From UBA1444 sp964601085 (GTDB lineage Bacteria; Bacillota; Negativicutes; UBA1444): a DNA stretch of 17,022 nt. Positions 1-7,441 of the stretch are shown piece after piece; positions within the stretch are counted from its first letter, which is position 1; every line of letters begins with the position of its first letter. The stretch spans positions 1-17,022 of the forward strand of contig CAZRLN010000059.1 in NCBI GenBank assembly GCA_964601085.1. Reading direction: 5' to 3'. The position numbers and the translations under genes are program-made. The notes beneath the pieces were generated by a model. It was not told the origin of the DNA, searched no databases, and saw only the letters and a list, made by a program, of their open reading frames with translations.

Positions 1-30
1 AGTGTTTGAATATGACGAAAATTAACTCAG

Positions 31-81
31 CAGACAGATTGTATCCTATTATTGATACTTTTTCAACTTGTCTGTTTTTTT
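31..81 (+). terminator. Possible plus-strand terminator-like hairpin with T-run
   Basis: CAGACA (31-36) pairs with TGTCTG (69-74), and the pairing extends imperfectly inward (CAGACAGATTG against CAACTTGTCTG). A nested GTATC (41-45) / GATAC (54-58) pair lies inside. Seven T residues (75-81) follow directly. This order fits a Rho-independent terminator for a plus-strand gene ending to the left of the window. The stem is interrupted and AT-rich, and the upstream gene cannot be seen, so the call is weak. In the minus direction no T-run follows the stem directly, so it is a poor terminator for the gene ending at 142. Confidence 0.3.
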
Positions 82-141
82 GCCGCTTAGTTTGTTATTC
101 GCTTCAAACGCCTAAAACCCTGCCGTCTGCCAAATTTTTGT

Positions 142-954
142 TCACGGGGTTGTTGTTTTCTCCTTCAGCCCCAGCAGCAAATCGCGCACCACCGGATCCC
201 AGAACGAACGCTCCCCGTCAAAACCGCCCAAAACGCCGACCGTCAGATGGTTGTCGACGCTCAGGGCAAAGACCCGTGTAAAAAATGCAAACGGCATGCC
301 TTCCACGGTGATCATCGCCCGGCCGGCCGTCGTCCACAGCTTGCCATTCTCGCGGTTGTAGGCCTGGATCGGCAGCATTTGCAGCATTTTTAGGCTAACC
401 CGATTTTTCGCATCCGTATATTGGGCTTTGTGGATGTTGTCATCCACCCATTTTTTCAATTCATCCAGCTTTGCCAGCTGCTCCGGCGCCACATCCGCCG
501 TGAAAAGGTTCGCATTCGCCGGAATCGCGTCGCCGTCGCGGGCGATCAAAAACCAGGCGGTATGAATGGCTTCCCCATCATCCATGCTCAAGTGGTACAA
601 GGCAAAGTCCGATTTCAGAAATCGTTTCGTCAAGGCATCCGGATCGGTCGGCACCGTCTCCGTCAAGATCGGCGGCAGGTCAGGCGGCAGATCGGGAAAC
701 GGGGGTTCAGCTTTCGAAGGTTTAGCCTTTGCCGGCGTCGGCTTTTTCGGCTTCAGCAGGTCTTTCTTTTCCTGGTCGATGAACAGGCGGAAGTCCTTCA
801 CTTCCACGGCGGAAAACCCATCCGGCGTTTTCATCGTACCGACAAACGGAATGTTCCACTCGGGTATCGGCCACTCGAAGGCCGCCCACGCCGACGGAAT
901 GTTCGTCAACACCAGAACCAGCGTCAACACCAGAACCATGGACCGTTTTTTCAT
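142..954 (-). CDS. Secreted protein of unknown function
   Basis: A 270-residue protein that I do not recognise. The N-terminus is a clear signal peptide: MKKR, then a long Leu/Val-rich core, then PSAWA with likely cleavage before AFEWP. Residues about 65-100 are rich in Pro, Lys and Ala (KPKKPTPAKAKPSK, then PPFPDLPPDLPP) and look like an extended linker. The rest has alternating hydrophobic segments typical of a folded alpha/beta domain and no cysteines or obvious catalytic motif. The ATG at 954 has a GGGAGG-like ribosome site a few bases upstream. It is the last gene of the minus-strand envelope operon, 50 nt after the NlpC/P60 gene, so an extracytoplasmic envelope role is a reasonable inference. 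The hydrophobic core of its signal peptide carries a tandem 18-bp duplication. Confidence 0.75.
   Translation of the reverse strand: MKKRSMVLVLTLVLVLTNIPSAWAAFEWPIPEWNIPFVGTMKTPDGFSAVEVKDFRLFIDQEKKDLLKPKKPTPAKAKPSKAEPPFPDLPPDLPPILTETVPTDPDALTKRFLKSDFALYHLSMDDGEAIHTAWFLIARDGDAIPANANLFTADVAPEQLAKLDELKKWVDDNIHKAQYTDAKNRVSLKMLQMLPIQAYNRENGKLWTTAGRAMITVEGMPFAFFTRVFALSVDNHLTVGVLGGFDGERSFWDPVVRDLLLGLKEKTTTP
904..938 (-). repeat. Tandem 18-bp duplication inside a signal-peptide coding region
   Basis: The 17-mer CGTCAACACCAGAACCA occurs at 904-920 and again identically at 922-938, a period of 18 bases. On the coding (minus) strand it encodes VLVLTL followed by VLVLTN, so six codons of the hydrophobic signal-peptide core have been duplicated in frame. 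The near-perfect identity at nucleotide level, including codon choice, suggests a recent slippage event rather than chance reuse of hydrophobic codons. Confidence 0.85.
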
Positions 955-1004
955 TTTGTCCGTCCTCCCTCGTCTTTTGCGCTACGAACCGGAAAAGAAT
1001 CCAC

Positions 1005-2378
1005 TTATGGCTGCCAGTTGTTCGCCGACGACAACACCTCGACAAAACGCCGGCCGCTCCGCAGGCGAAGATCGAGCCCGCCGACCACTACCCGCATCAC
1101 TTCGACGCGGGGCAGCGTTCCGTCGACATGGGGCCGGATTGCATCGCCATAGCTGCCCAAACTATGAATGGCGTAGTGTTTGCCGCCGACCTGACCCAAA
1201 TACAGCATCACATGATTCCGCATGTGCAGCGTCGCGCCAGGTTCCGCCCGGCTCAGCAACGCGTACCGGCCCGCCGCATCGCCGACTCCTTGCAGACCGA
1301 TCCGGCGTCCAGGAAGCCGTTCCTGCTGGTCGGCGTTGCGCGGCGACCAAAGCCCGAACACATTGTAAATATCCATGACAAATGAAGAACAGTCGCGCCC
1401 ATCGCCCAGGCCGCCCCAGCCATAATCTTCCCCGAGCATCTTGAACGCCTGGCGCAGGATATTCGCCCGGGTATAGGGGAGGTATCCGACGGACACGTCG
1501 GCCTTGCCATGAATCCAGGCTTTGTGCCAATAAATATTCCCTTCGCCGTTGCGCAGTGGAATCTCCACCGCATAACCGCCCTTTTCCATTCCCAGTAACG
1601 GCAACCGGGTTCCCATGCCGGCCCGCCAGTCGGCGACCGGCTTGCCCTGCACCGCATCGCGCGGCACGACCTTGCTGCCGGTAATGACCAGAAATTTGGC
1701 GCTGCGGCGTTTTTCGTTCCAGACCTGTCGGGAGGAGGACAGCGCCACATCCGCTGCCCGCAGCCACCCCCGATAATTATAGATCTGCACATACAGCCAG
1801 GCCCCGTCACTGCTGCGATGGAGCACGGCCAGCGGCTCGGCGATATTGACCGCCGTCTCCTGAAACAGGTCGAAATCATCGGATTCATCATCCTCGCTGG
1901 AAGCCGTACCGGTCGGGAACGTCCGGAGATCGGTCCGGCGCACGGCAAAACCCCAGCGGACCGGGTTCGCGTCCCGCAGTCCGCGCAGGTTCAGGTTTTG
2001 CGCCAAGCGATCATAAAAAGCTCCGGTCAGCAATTCCCCCTGCGAATAGCGTTCCGCGCCCCGGGGCAGCCGATCCGAAGCCAGCCATCTTTGCATTGTC
2101 GCCCGGTCGATTGTTTCCGGGAAGCGGTCAAAATCGACGACGGCCTGAGGCATCGCCGCGTGAATGGCCTGATTGAAGCCGTCAATATGCATTGGCGTCA
2201 GAATGACCTGATGCGGCGACGGCGTCCGGTCGATCCAGAATTTCGCCTGCAGCATCGCCGCCGAGACTCCCGGCAATCCAGCCGTTTCCGGCGAGGCCGC
2301 CAGGCAGGGCACCGTCAGTAGCAGGAGTCCCAGAAGCACCAGAAAACAACTTCCACCGCTTAACAATTTGATTTCCAT
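1005..2378 (-). CDS. Secreted SH3-domain NlpC/P60 peptidoglycan endopeptidase
   Basis: A 457-residue protein. The start is set at the ATG at 2378, behind GGGGAG and directly before a signal peptide (MEIKLLSGG, Leu-rich core, CLAASP). The frame stays open upstream, but that part overlaps the preceding gene. Order: signal peptide; N-terminal region about 35-150 resembling the NlpC/P60 stabilising domain; two SH3-like segments about 150-290 (one containing AWLYVQIYNYRGWL); C-terminal NlpC/P60 domain about 300-457. The catalytic triad is visible as Cys330 (GRDCSSF), His389 (MRNHVMLY) and His405 (AIHSLG). Family members with this layout cleave the gamma-D-Glu to diamino-acid bond of stem peptides outside the cell. 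The gene starts 4 nt after the stop of the VanX/transpeptidase gene, so the two are probably co-translated. The family is clear; exact substrate length is not. Confidence 0.88.
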   Translation of the reverse strand: MEIKLLSGGSCFLVLLGLLLLTVPCLAASPETAGLPGVSAAMLQAKFWIDRTPSPHQVILTPMHIDGFNQAIHAAMPQAVVDFDRFPETIDRATMQRWLASDRLPRGAERYSQGELLTGAFYDRLAQNLNLRGLRDANPVRWGFAVRRTDLRTFPTGTASSEDDESDDFDLFQETAVNIAEPLAVLHRSSDGAWLYVQIYNYRGWLRAADVALSSSRQVWNEKRRSAKFLVITGSKVVPRDAVQGKPVADWRAGMGTRLPLLGMEKGGYAVEIPLRNGEGNIYWHKAWIHGKADVSVGYLPYTRANILRQAFKMLGEDYGWGGLGDGRDCSSFVMDIYNVFGLWSPRNADQQERLPGRRIGLQGVGDAAGRYALLSRAEPGATLHMRNHVMLYLGQVGGKHYAIHSLGSYGDAIRPHVDGTLPRVEVMRVVVGGLDLRLRSGRRFVEVLSSANNWQP

Positions 2379-2382
2379 CCCG

Positions 2383-3606
2383 TTATTCTCCCCGAACCCC
2401 GATAATAATCCGTGGCTGCCGGGCCGGATCCAGCCAACCGACAACCCGTTCCAGATCTGACAGGGCCATGGCTACGCAGCCGGAGGTCGATTGTCCCGGA
2501 CCTTTCCAGACATGCATAAAGATCGCGCTGCCCCGGCCGGCAATCACCGGATCGGTGTTGTAGCCGACAACCACGCCCAGCTGGTACAAGCCGTCGGTGC
2601 GACGCATTTTTTCATGAGATTCTTTTGTTGGAATCCCCTTGACCCACTGATTGTAGCGCGGCGAAGAAGGCTCGTCGACCCAGGCGTCTTCCGCCGTAGC
2701 CTGTCGGTAAGACATACGGGTGTTCGCCGTCGCACCATAGCCGAATACCGGTCCCAGCCCAAACACGCCGCGTGGGGTAAAGCCGTCCCCTTCACGTTTT
2801 TGTTCGAAAGCGGCGATTCCCGACCGTCCCAGCACCACGGGAATAGGCCCCAAAACATTTCGCCAGCCTTGCGGCGTTTTTTCCAGTCCCCACAACACGC
2901 TGGACACCTGCCCCGGTCCTGGCTCCGCCACCACCAGCACCTGTTCGGTCGCCGGCCCGGGAATCAGGCGGGAATCGGCGTCCGCCAGCGCGTAATTGCG
3001 CCAGTCCGGCGAGTCAAAATGCCACCATTCGGTCGTCACGGGTAAAAAGCCCACCTTTCGCATCGCATCCTGCAGAATCCGCCGATTGCGCAACAGCTCC
3101 GCCGGCGCAGCCTCATAATCCAGATGGGACCGCTCCGAAAACTCGTCGAATCGCGACGGCATCGGCAGTTCTCGTCCCACCGAATCAACCAGGCCGACAT
3201 CCACGGAAGCTCCCCGGTTATGCCGGGATCCCGAGGCGGGGTTGGCGACATAGTTTTCGTCGGGAACGATCGTCCACATTTTTCGTTGCACAGCCAGCGG
3301 CCGATAACAGTCGAAAACTTTCAGACCCAACCCCTGGCTCCGCAAGTCACGCTGCACCCGCATCAGTCTCCAGGCGACCGGTTCGCGCAACAGACAGCGG
3401 GGAGACGGGTACAGCACCTGCCCGGTAAAATTGTCGGCGGTAGCATATTTGAGGTCAGAGATGATTGAGGCGTCGAGCGCCGCCACATCCACCAGGCCGA
3501 GGCCCAGCTGTTCCGGCGTCACCGCCTGCGCCGGCAGCGCGGCGATCACCAGCATTACGACAATCATTAGCAGCCGGAACACAATATTTCCCGGGAAATA
3601 TTTCAC
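2383..3606 (-). CDS. Secreted D-Ala-D-Ala dipeptidase (VanX-like) fused to YkuD-type L,D-transpeptidase
   Basis: A 407-residue two-domain protein. The chosen start is GTG at 3606: GAGGTG lies 6 nt upstream and a signal peptide follows (KYFPGN, hydrophobic core, LPAQA). An ATG at 3645 would overlap the previous gene and lacks a good ribosome site. Domain 1 (about 30-215) is a peptidase M15D/VanX-type metallopeptidase with Arg102 (DCYRP), zinc ligands His129 and Asp136 (SRHNRGASVDV), catalytic Glu193 and zinc ligand His196 (EWWHFD). Domain 2 (about 225-407) is YkuD-like, with His365 (IFMHVWKG) and nucleophile Cys377 (STSGCVAM). VanX enzymes hydrolyse D-Ala-D-Ala; YkuD enzymes form or remodel bonds at meso-diaminopimelate using stem tetrapeptides. 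Joining both in one exported chain is unusual to me. It lies 13 nt after the DUF4127 gene and 4 nt before an NlpC/P60 gene. Both domain calls are firm; in vivo activity is inferred. Confidence 0.87.
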   Translation of the reverse strand: MKYFPGNIVFRLLMIVVMLVIAALPAQAVTPEQLGLGLVDVAALDASIISDLKYATADNFTGQVLYPSPRCLLREPVAWRLMRVQRDLRSQGLGLKVFDCYRPLAVQRKMWTIVPDENYVANPASGSRHNRGASVDVGLVDSVGRELPMPSRFDEFSERSHLDYEAAPAELLRNRRILQDAMRKVGFLPVTTEWWHFDSPDWRNYALADADSRLIPGPATEQVLVVAEPGPGQVSSVLWGLEKTPQGWRNVLGPIPVVLGRSGIAAFEQKREGDGFTPRGVFGLGPVFGYGATANTRMSYRQATAEDAWVDEPSSPRYNQWVKGIPTKESHEKMRRTDGLYQLGVVVGYNTDPVIAGRGSAIFMHVWKGPGQSTSGCVAMALSDLERVVGWLDPARQPRIIIGVRGE

Positions 3607-3619
3607 TGCTTTCACCTCT

Positions 3620-5167
3620 TCAGCGGATATGCACACCCAATTCAAACATCCGGTTCCAGGGAAATTCCACCCAGATATCCTCCACCGTCATGGGCCAGAG
3701 ATTTGTCGCGGCAAATCGGCGGATTTTTTCCGTCGCCGCCTTGGTAACCCGTGGTTTCAGATTGTTCAGCCATTGGCCATCGTTGCCCGCCGGATAGACG
3801 ACCTCTTGGTAAAGTTGCCCCCGGATATTGGCCTGATATGCCCAATCGTCGAGATAACGCACCACCAGCAGTTTTTTGCGAGCCGCTTCCGTCATATTGG
3901 ATGAAAGCATGCCCTGTCCCACGGCAAAACCCAGGGTATTGCCGGCCGTGTTCCAGCCGGAATAGGCCGCCAGCCGGTCCAGCAACCTCTGTTCCTTCAG
4001 CAGCGGCAACAACGAATTATCCGCTCCGTTGCCAAACGAAACATCGCCGATCGCCACCCGCCGGCCGGCGTCGACCTCCGAGCGGACCCGGGCCGCGAAA
4101 GTCCGTACCGATTGATTTGCCTGCGTCACGTTGCCGGCCTGGTTTGCCTCCCGGGTTCTCCCGTCGGCCGGACTGTTGACCGCCAGAACCAGATCCGGGT
4201 CTTCCACCCAGTCGACTTTCACGCCGCCGGATACGATAACGTGCTGCGGAATGCTTTCCGACAAAGGCCGGTCCTCATAGGACGCGACTGTCGCCCCGCC
4301 GACGCCCGGCGCATAAAACACCTTCACGAACGGCAGCCGGAAATTGACGTCATTGATGGCCTGGACCACCAGGCTCATCCCCAGATTGTCCGCGCCCGGA
4401 ATCGACAGATATCGGCTCGCGTCGATCCCGGCGCCGCTCGTCTGCAGATGACGGGCCTCCTGGTGCGACGCCGACAGCGGCGAGGAGTCGTCCCGTCCCA
4501 GCAGCAAATATTCGAATACACCTTCCCGCGCCAGCAGTTGTAGCTGTTCATTGATCCGGTAGTTTTTCGTCCGGCGCGTCCGCCAGTCCGCCAGATTTTC
4601 CGCCGGCACGGCGCCAATCAGGCTGGACAGCTCCGCCGTTTCCGCAGCGGAAAGTCCGGCGACTTCCAGTTTGTCTTCCAATGCCGTGATCCGAAAGATC
4701 GCCGGTCCCAGCTTTTCGTAATAGGGAGGTTCGGTTGCGCCGGCGCTCATTTTCGGCGTTCGCATGATCGTGCTGAAAACATACAGGCGAAGCGCCGGAT
4801 AACGCCGTTTCAGTTCACGGAACTTTTCCAGCCGCGCCGACAGTTCGGCGTCGCTGTCAAAGTGCGTCCGCGAAGCAACCAGACCGCCATAAACGAGGGA
4901 GTCGGCGGACAACGCCATGGCATCGCTGACTGCGGCCTGTTCAAAGACCCAGTCCCACAACCGGGCCACATTGCCCGGCCGCTGCCGGCCGGCAATGGCG
5001 GACACCGGCGGCGTCGCGATCGTCTCGCCGGCCGCCCGCGCTGTATCCTCGACATACTCCAGGTTCACCGGGCGGTCATCCATCGGCACATAACCGATGA
5101 CCGCCGCCTGCGCCGCCGGCGCTCCCGCCAACAGCAACCAACACAAAACAACAATTCGCAAATTCAT
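3620..5167 (-). CDS. Secreted DUF4127 family protein
   Basis: A 515-residue protein starting at the ATG at 5167, whose ATGA overlaps the stop of the GH18 gene by 4 nt. AAGGAA lies upstream, inside the GH18 gene. Residues 1-21 form a signal peptide (MNLRIVVL to PAAQA). The mature protein opens with GYVPMDDRPVN (Asp30-Asp31-Arg32) and has further conserved-looking blocks ALSADSLVYGG (Asp89, Tyr93), LGRDDSSP (Arg225-Asp226-Asp227), IPGADNLG, AIGDVSFGNGADNS and YSGWNTAGN. These match the pattern I know from DUF4127, a family common in Firmicutes whose activity I do not know to be established. The many Asp/Arg/Asn motifs in glycine-rich turns suggest an enzyme acting outside the membrane, possibly on sugars or wall material. 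Its position between a GH18 hydrolase and a dipeptidase/transpeptidase supports a wall-related role. Family assignment is strong, function unknown. Confidence 0.85.
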   Translation of the reverse strand: MNLRIVVLCWLLLAGAPAAQAAVIGYVPMDDRPVNLEYVEDTARAAGETIATPPVSAIAGRQRPGNVARLWDWVFEQAAVSDAMALSADSLVYGGLVASRTHFDSDAELSARLEKFRELKRRYPALRLYVFSTIMRTPKMSAGATEPPYYEKLGPAIFRITALEDKLEVAGLSAAETAELSSLIGAVPAENLADWRTRRTKNYRINEQLQLLAREGVFEYLLLGRDDSSPLSASHQEARHLQTSGAGIDASRYLSIPGADNLGMSLVVQAINDVNFRLPFVKVFYAPGVGGATVASYEDRPLSESIPQHVIVSGGVKVDWVEDPDLVLAVNSPADGRTREANQAGNVTQANQSVRTFAARVRSEVDAGRRVAIGDVSFGNGADNSLLPLLKEQRLLDRLAAYSGWNTAGNTLGFAVGQGMLSSNMTEAARKKLLVVRYLDDWAYQANIRGQLYQEVVYPAGNDGQWLNNLKPRVTKAATEKIRRFAATNLWPMTVEDIWVEFPWNRMFELGVHIR

Positions 5168-6738
5168 TCCGACGTTCCTTCCCTGGCCGCTCCCTTCATT
5201 TTTTCCATAATGGCTTTTAGCGACCAATTTGTCACCGCCGATTCCGCCGCCACCGGCGCGTTGACTTCGACCGTCTTGCCCAGCGCGACGTGAACCGCAT
5301 TCCAGATTCCCGGTTTCTCAAAGCCCTTCCGCCAGGCGGCCACCCCCGCCAAATCATATTTTTTGGCCAGTTCCGCCTTCAGGGCCAGCGACTTTTCATC
5401 TTCGATCCATACTTTGTAACGATAGTCGCCGTCGCCGTACTCGATATAGTGCTGGCCGGCGGCCGGCAGCCACTGCGGTTTTAGATTGTAACGGGCCACC
5501 CGGTTCTCCACGTCGGCCATCCACATCGTCGACGACCGCACCCGCTCATTGTCGGACTCCCGCCATTCCCGCGTGTAAAACGGCACGCCCATCAACAGTT
5601 TTTCTTTCGGCACCGACTGCAGGGTATTAACGATTCCCCGCTCTACCCAGCCGATGGAAGCGACCGATCCGGCCACCGGACTGGTCCGCCAATGTTCGTC
5701 ATAGGTCATGACCATGAAGTAATCGACGAGTTTCCCCAACGCCGGCCGGTCGTAACAGTTCGACCACATCGGCACGCCGGAGGGGACGGTGGCGTCGATT
5801 GATACCACCACCCGCTGTTCCCGCAGCCGATCCGCCAGCTTCGCCACAAAGGCCGTCAGGCGGTCCTTGTCGTCATCATAGACATTTTCGAAGTCGATGT
5901 TGATGCCGTCCAGATCATACAGCGCCGTAAACAGAAGCAGTTGGCGCACTGTCCGGTCCTGGGCCGCGTCATCCGCCAGAAACTCTTTGGTCATGTCGGG
6001 ATCGAAGCTGTTGGAAATCAGGGGCCAGACCTTGTAGCCCTTGTCATGTGCATCCTGGACATACTTCCAGTCGGCCTTGCTGGCCACCGTGCCCCGGTTG
6101 TCCGTCACCGCGAACCAGGTCGGCGAAATCACCGTCAAGCCCGGAATTTTTTCTTCCTGGGCCAGATCGGCCGGTTCGCCCAGAACATGGTCCCAGACCA
6201 GGCTGATTTTCCCGGTCGGCTGAAACGGCGGCCGGAGTTTGTGTAAAACGGAAACGGCCGACCCGACAGCAGCCGCCGAATCGCCAGTTTGGGCGACAAC
6301 CAGACGTTTTCCGTCGGCGGAGCGACCGATGGTGACTCCCAGCAATTTTTCCAGTCCCCGGAGGTTCACATGCGGCGAACCGAAGACCGGAACTGCATTG
6401 ATGCGGAAATCCACCCCATCCTTGATCAGTTCCGTGAGGCGTGGGGTTTCCAGCGCAAACTTCGGTGCGGTGACGGTGACGGTCAAGCCGGCGCCATCCG
6501 CCGCCACCAAGTAGTCCCGTTTGAGATACTCTGTCACCGCCGCCAGCGGCACGAGCACTTCATGCCGGCGGACATACGCGGACAGTGCGGTATCGACCAT
6601 GGTCCCATCCGCCTGACGAATCGTCAGCGGGACATACGGATCGGCGAACTCCGTCTCGGTCAGCACCGGGGCGGCTTTGGTGCAGCCCGGCAACGCCAGC
6701 AGCAATAGAATCAGAAGCGGCAAAACAATCTTTTTCAC
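5164..6738 (-). CDS. GH18 family glycoside hydrolase lipoprotein with stalk-like N-terminal region
   Basis: A 524-residue protein starting at GTG 6738 with AAAGGA upstream. The N-terminus is a lipoprotein signal: MKKIV, Leu-rich core, then LPGC with lipidated Cys19. Residues about 30-155 resemble the copper-amine-oxidase-type 'stalk' domain (VLVPLAAVTEYL, VNLRGLEKLLGVTIGR). Residues about 175-490 form a GH18 barrel with the signature DGINIDFE; the catalytic acid is Glu284, with Asp277 and Asp282 conserved and Asn280 in place of the usual second Asp. The barrel also shows YFMVMTYDEH and GVPFYTREW. Relatives such as the YaaH/YdhD group act on N-acetylglucosamine bonds in spore cortex or vegetative peptidoglycan; chitin-type substrates are an alternative. 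It lies 25 nt after an NlpC/P60 gene and overlaps the DUF4127 start. Glycan cleavage at the outer membrane-facing surface is inferred; the family is firm. Confidence 0.88.
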   Translation of the reverse strand: MKKIVLPLLILLLLALPGCTKAAPVLTETEFADPYVPLTIRQADGTMVDTALSAYVRRHEVLVPLAAVTEYLKRDYLVAADGAGLTVTVTAPKFALETPRLTELIKDGVDFRINAVPVFGSPHVNLRGLEKLLGVTIGRSADGKRLVVAQTGDSAAAVGSAVSVLHKLRPPFQPTGKISLVWDHVLGEPADLAQEEKIPGLTVISPTWFAVTDNRGTVASKADWKYVQDAHDKGYKVWPLISNSFDPDMTKEFLADDAAQDRTVRQLLLFTALYDLDGINIDFENVYDDDKDRLTAFVAKLADRLREQRVVVSIDATVPSGVPMWSNCYDRPALGKLVDYFMVMTYDEHWRTSPVAGSVASIGWVERGIVNTLQSVPKEKLLMGVPFYTREWRESDNERVRSSTMWMADVENRVARYNLKPQWLPAAGQHYIEYGDGDYRYKVWIEDEKSLALKAELAKKYDLAGVAAWRKGFEKPGIWNAVHVALGKTVEVNAPVAAESAVTNWSLKAIMEKMKGAAREGTSE

Positions 6739-6763
6739 AGTCTCATCCTTTCAGTTCGGTTCG

Positions 6764-7441
6764 TTAAAACAGTCGCCGCGCACCCAGATAGCGGCTGCTC
6801 CAATAGGGATCGGACAAGGCGGCGACCGCCACCCCCGTCCCGGAATTGGCACCCACAAATCGGTCGTCGCCGACGTAAATTCCATCATGGGAAGCTCCCG
6901 GTTCGTACGTCTCAAAAAATACCAGATCGCCAGGCTGCAGGTCCGCTTTCATAACTTTGCGACCCAACTCGTATTGCACATCGGCGGTCCGGGGCAGGTT
7001 CACGCCGATCTGCCCGAACACATACTGGACAAATCCGGAGCAGTCAAAGCCGGCGGGCGTGGCGCCGCCCCACACATAGGGCACGCCGCCGAAACGCAGG
7101 GCAATGTTGAGCAGACGGGCCACATCCTGTTTCCCGTAGTTGCCGCCTTTGCCGTAATCCATCAGGAAATGCCAGGTGATCTCATCCACCACGCCGGTCT
7201 GGTTGAGCCGGGCCTGCTTCTGATAGGTCAACACCGCACGGGTGGTCCGTTCGTCAAATTCGCCGGTCGCCTTGGGAATGTTGTAGCCAAGATCGATCAG
7301 ACGCAATTGGATCGCCAGCACCCGGTCCCCTTCGTCCCCTTCCTGCGCCGTCGCCGCCTGAGCGATAGGACTCCCGGAGACAGCCAGAAGAAGAAACGCC
7401 AACAAACTGACCGTTATTCCTTTAACAACCGTTTTGCTCAT
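6764..7441 (-). CDS. Secreted NlpC/P60 endopeptidase with peptidoglycan-binding domain
   Basis: A 225-residue protein starting at the ATG at 7441, overlapping the stop of the ybaK-like gene as ATGA. A GGGAG motif lies 10 nt upstream. Residues 1-29 are a signal peptide (MSKTVVKG, hydrophobic core, SPIAQA). Residues about 35-95 form one PG_binding_1 repeat (VLAIQLRLIDLGYN, GEFDERTTRAVLTYQ). The NlpC/P60 domain spans about 108-225, with Cys134 (GFDCSGFVQ), His185 (ASHDGIYVG) and Asn199 (VGANSG) as the likely triad, plus the flanking YVWGG and LQPGDLVFF blocks. Such enzymes cleave stem peptides, usually between gamma-D-Glu and diaminopimelate. As the first wall gene after the deacylase it may be translationally coupled to it. 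The small size and clean domain order make the call secure. Confidence 0.93.
   Translation of the reverse strand: MSKTVVKGITVSLLAFLLLAVSGSPIAQAATAQEGDEGDRVLAIQLRLIDLGYNIPKATGEFDERTTRAVLTYQKQARLNQTGVVDEITWHFLMDYGKGGNYGKQDVARLLNIALRFGGVPYVWGGATPAGFDCSGFVQYVFGQIGVNLPRTADVQYELGRKVMKADLQPGDLVFFETYEPGASHDGIYVGDDRFVGANSGTGVAVAALSDPYWSSRYLGARRLF

Noticed and set aside
6..281. Plus-strand open frame overlapping the end of the secreted protein gene at 142
   Set aside because: No ribosome site, low-complexity basic translation, and overlap with a better supported minus-strand gene.
421..1378. Plus-strand open frames opposite the 142-954 and 1005-2378 genes
   Set aside because: Arg/Pro-rich translations typical of antisense frames in GC-rich DNA; no start signals or motifs.
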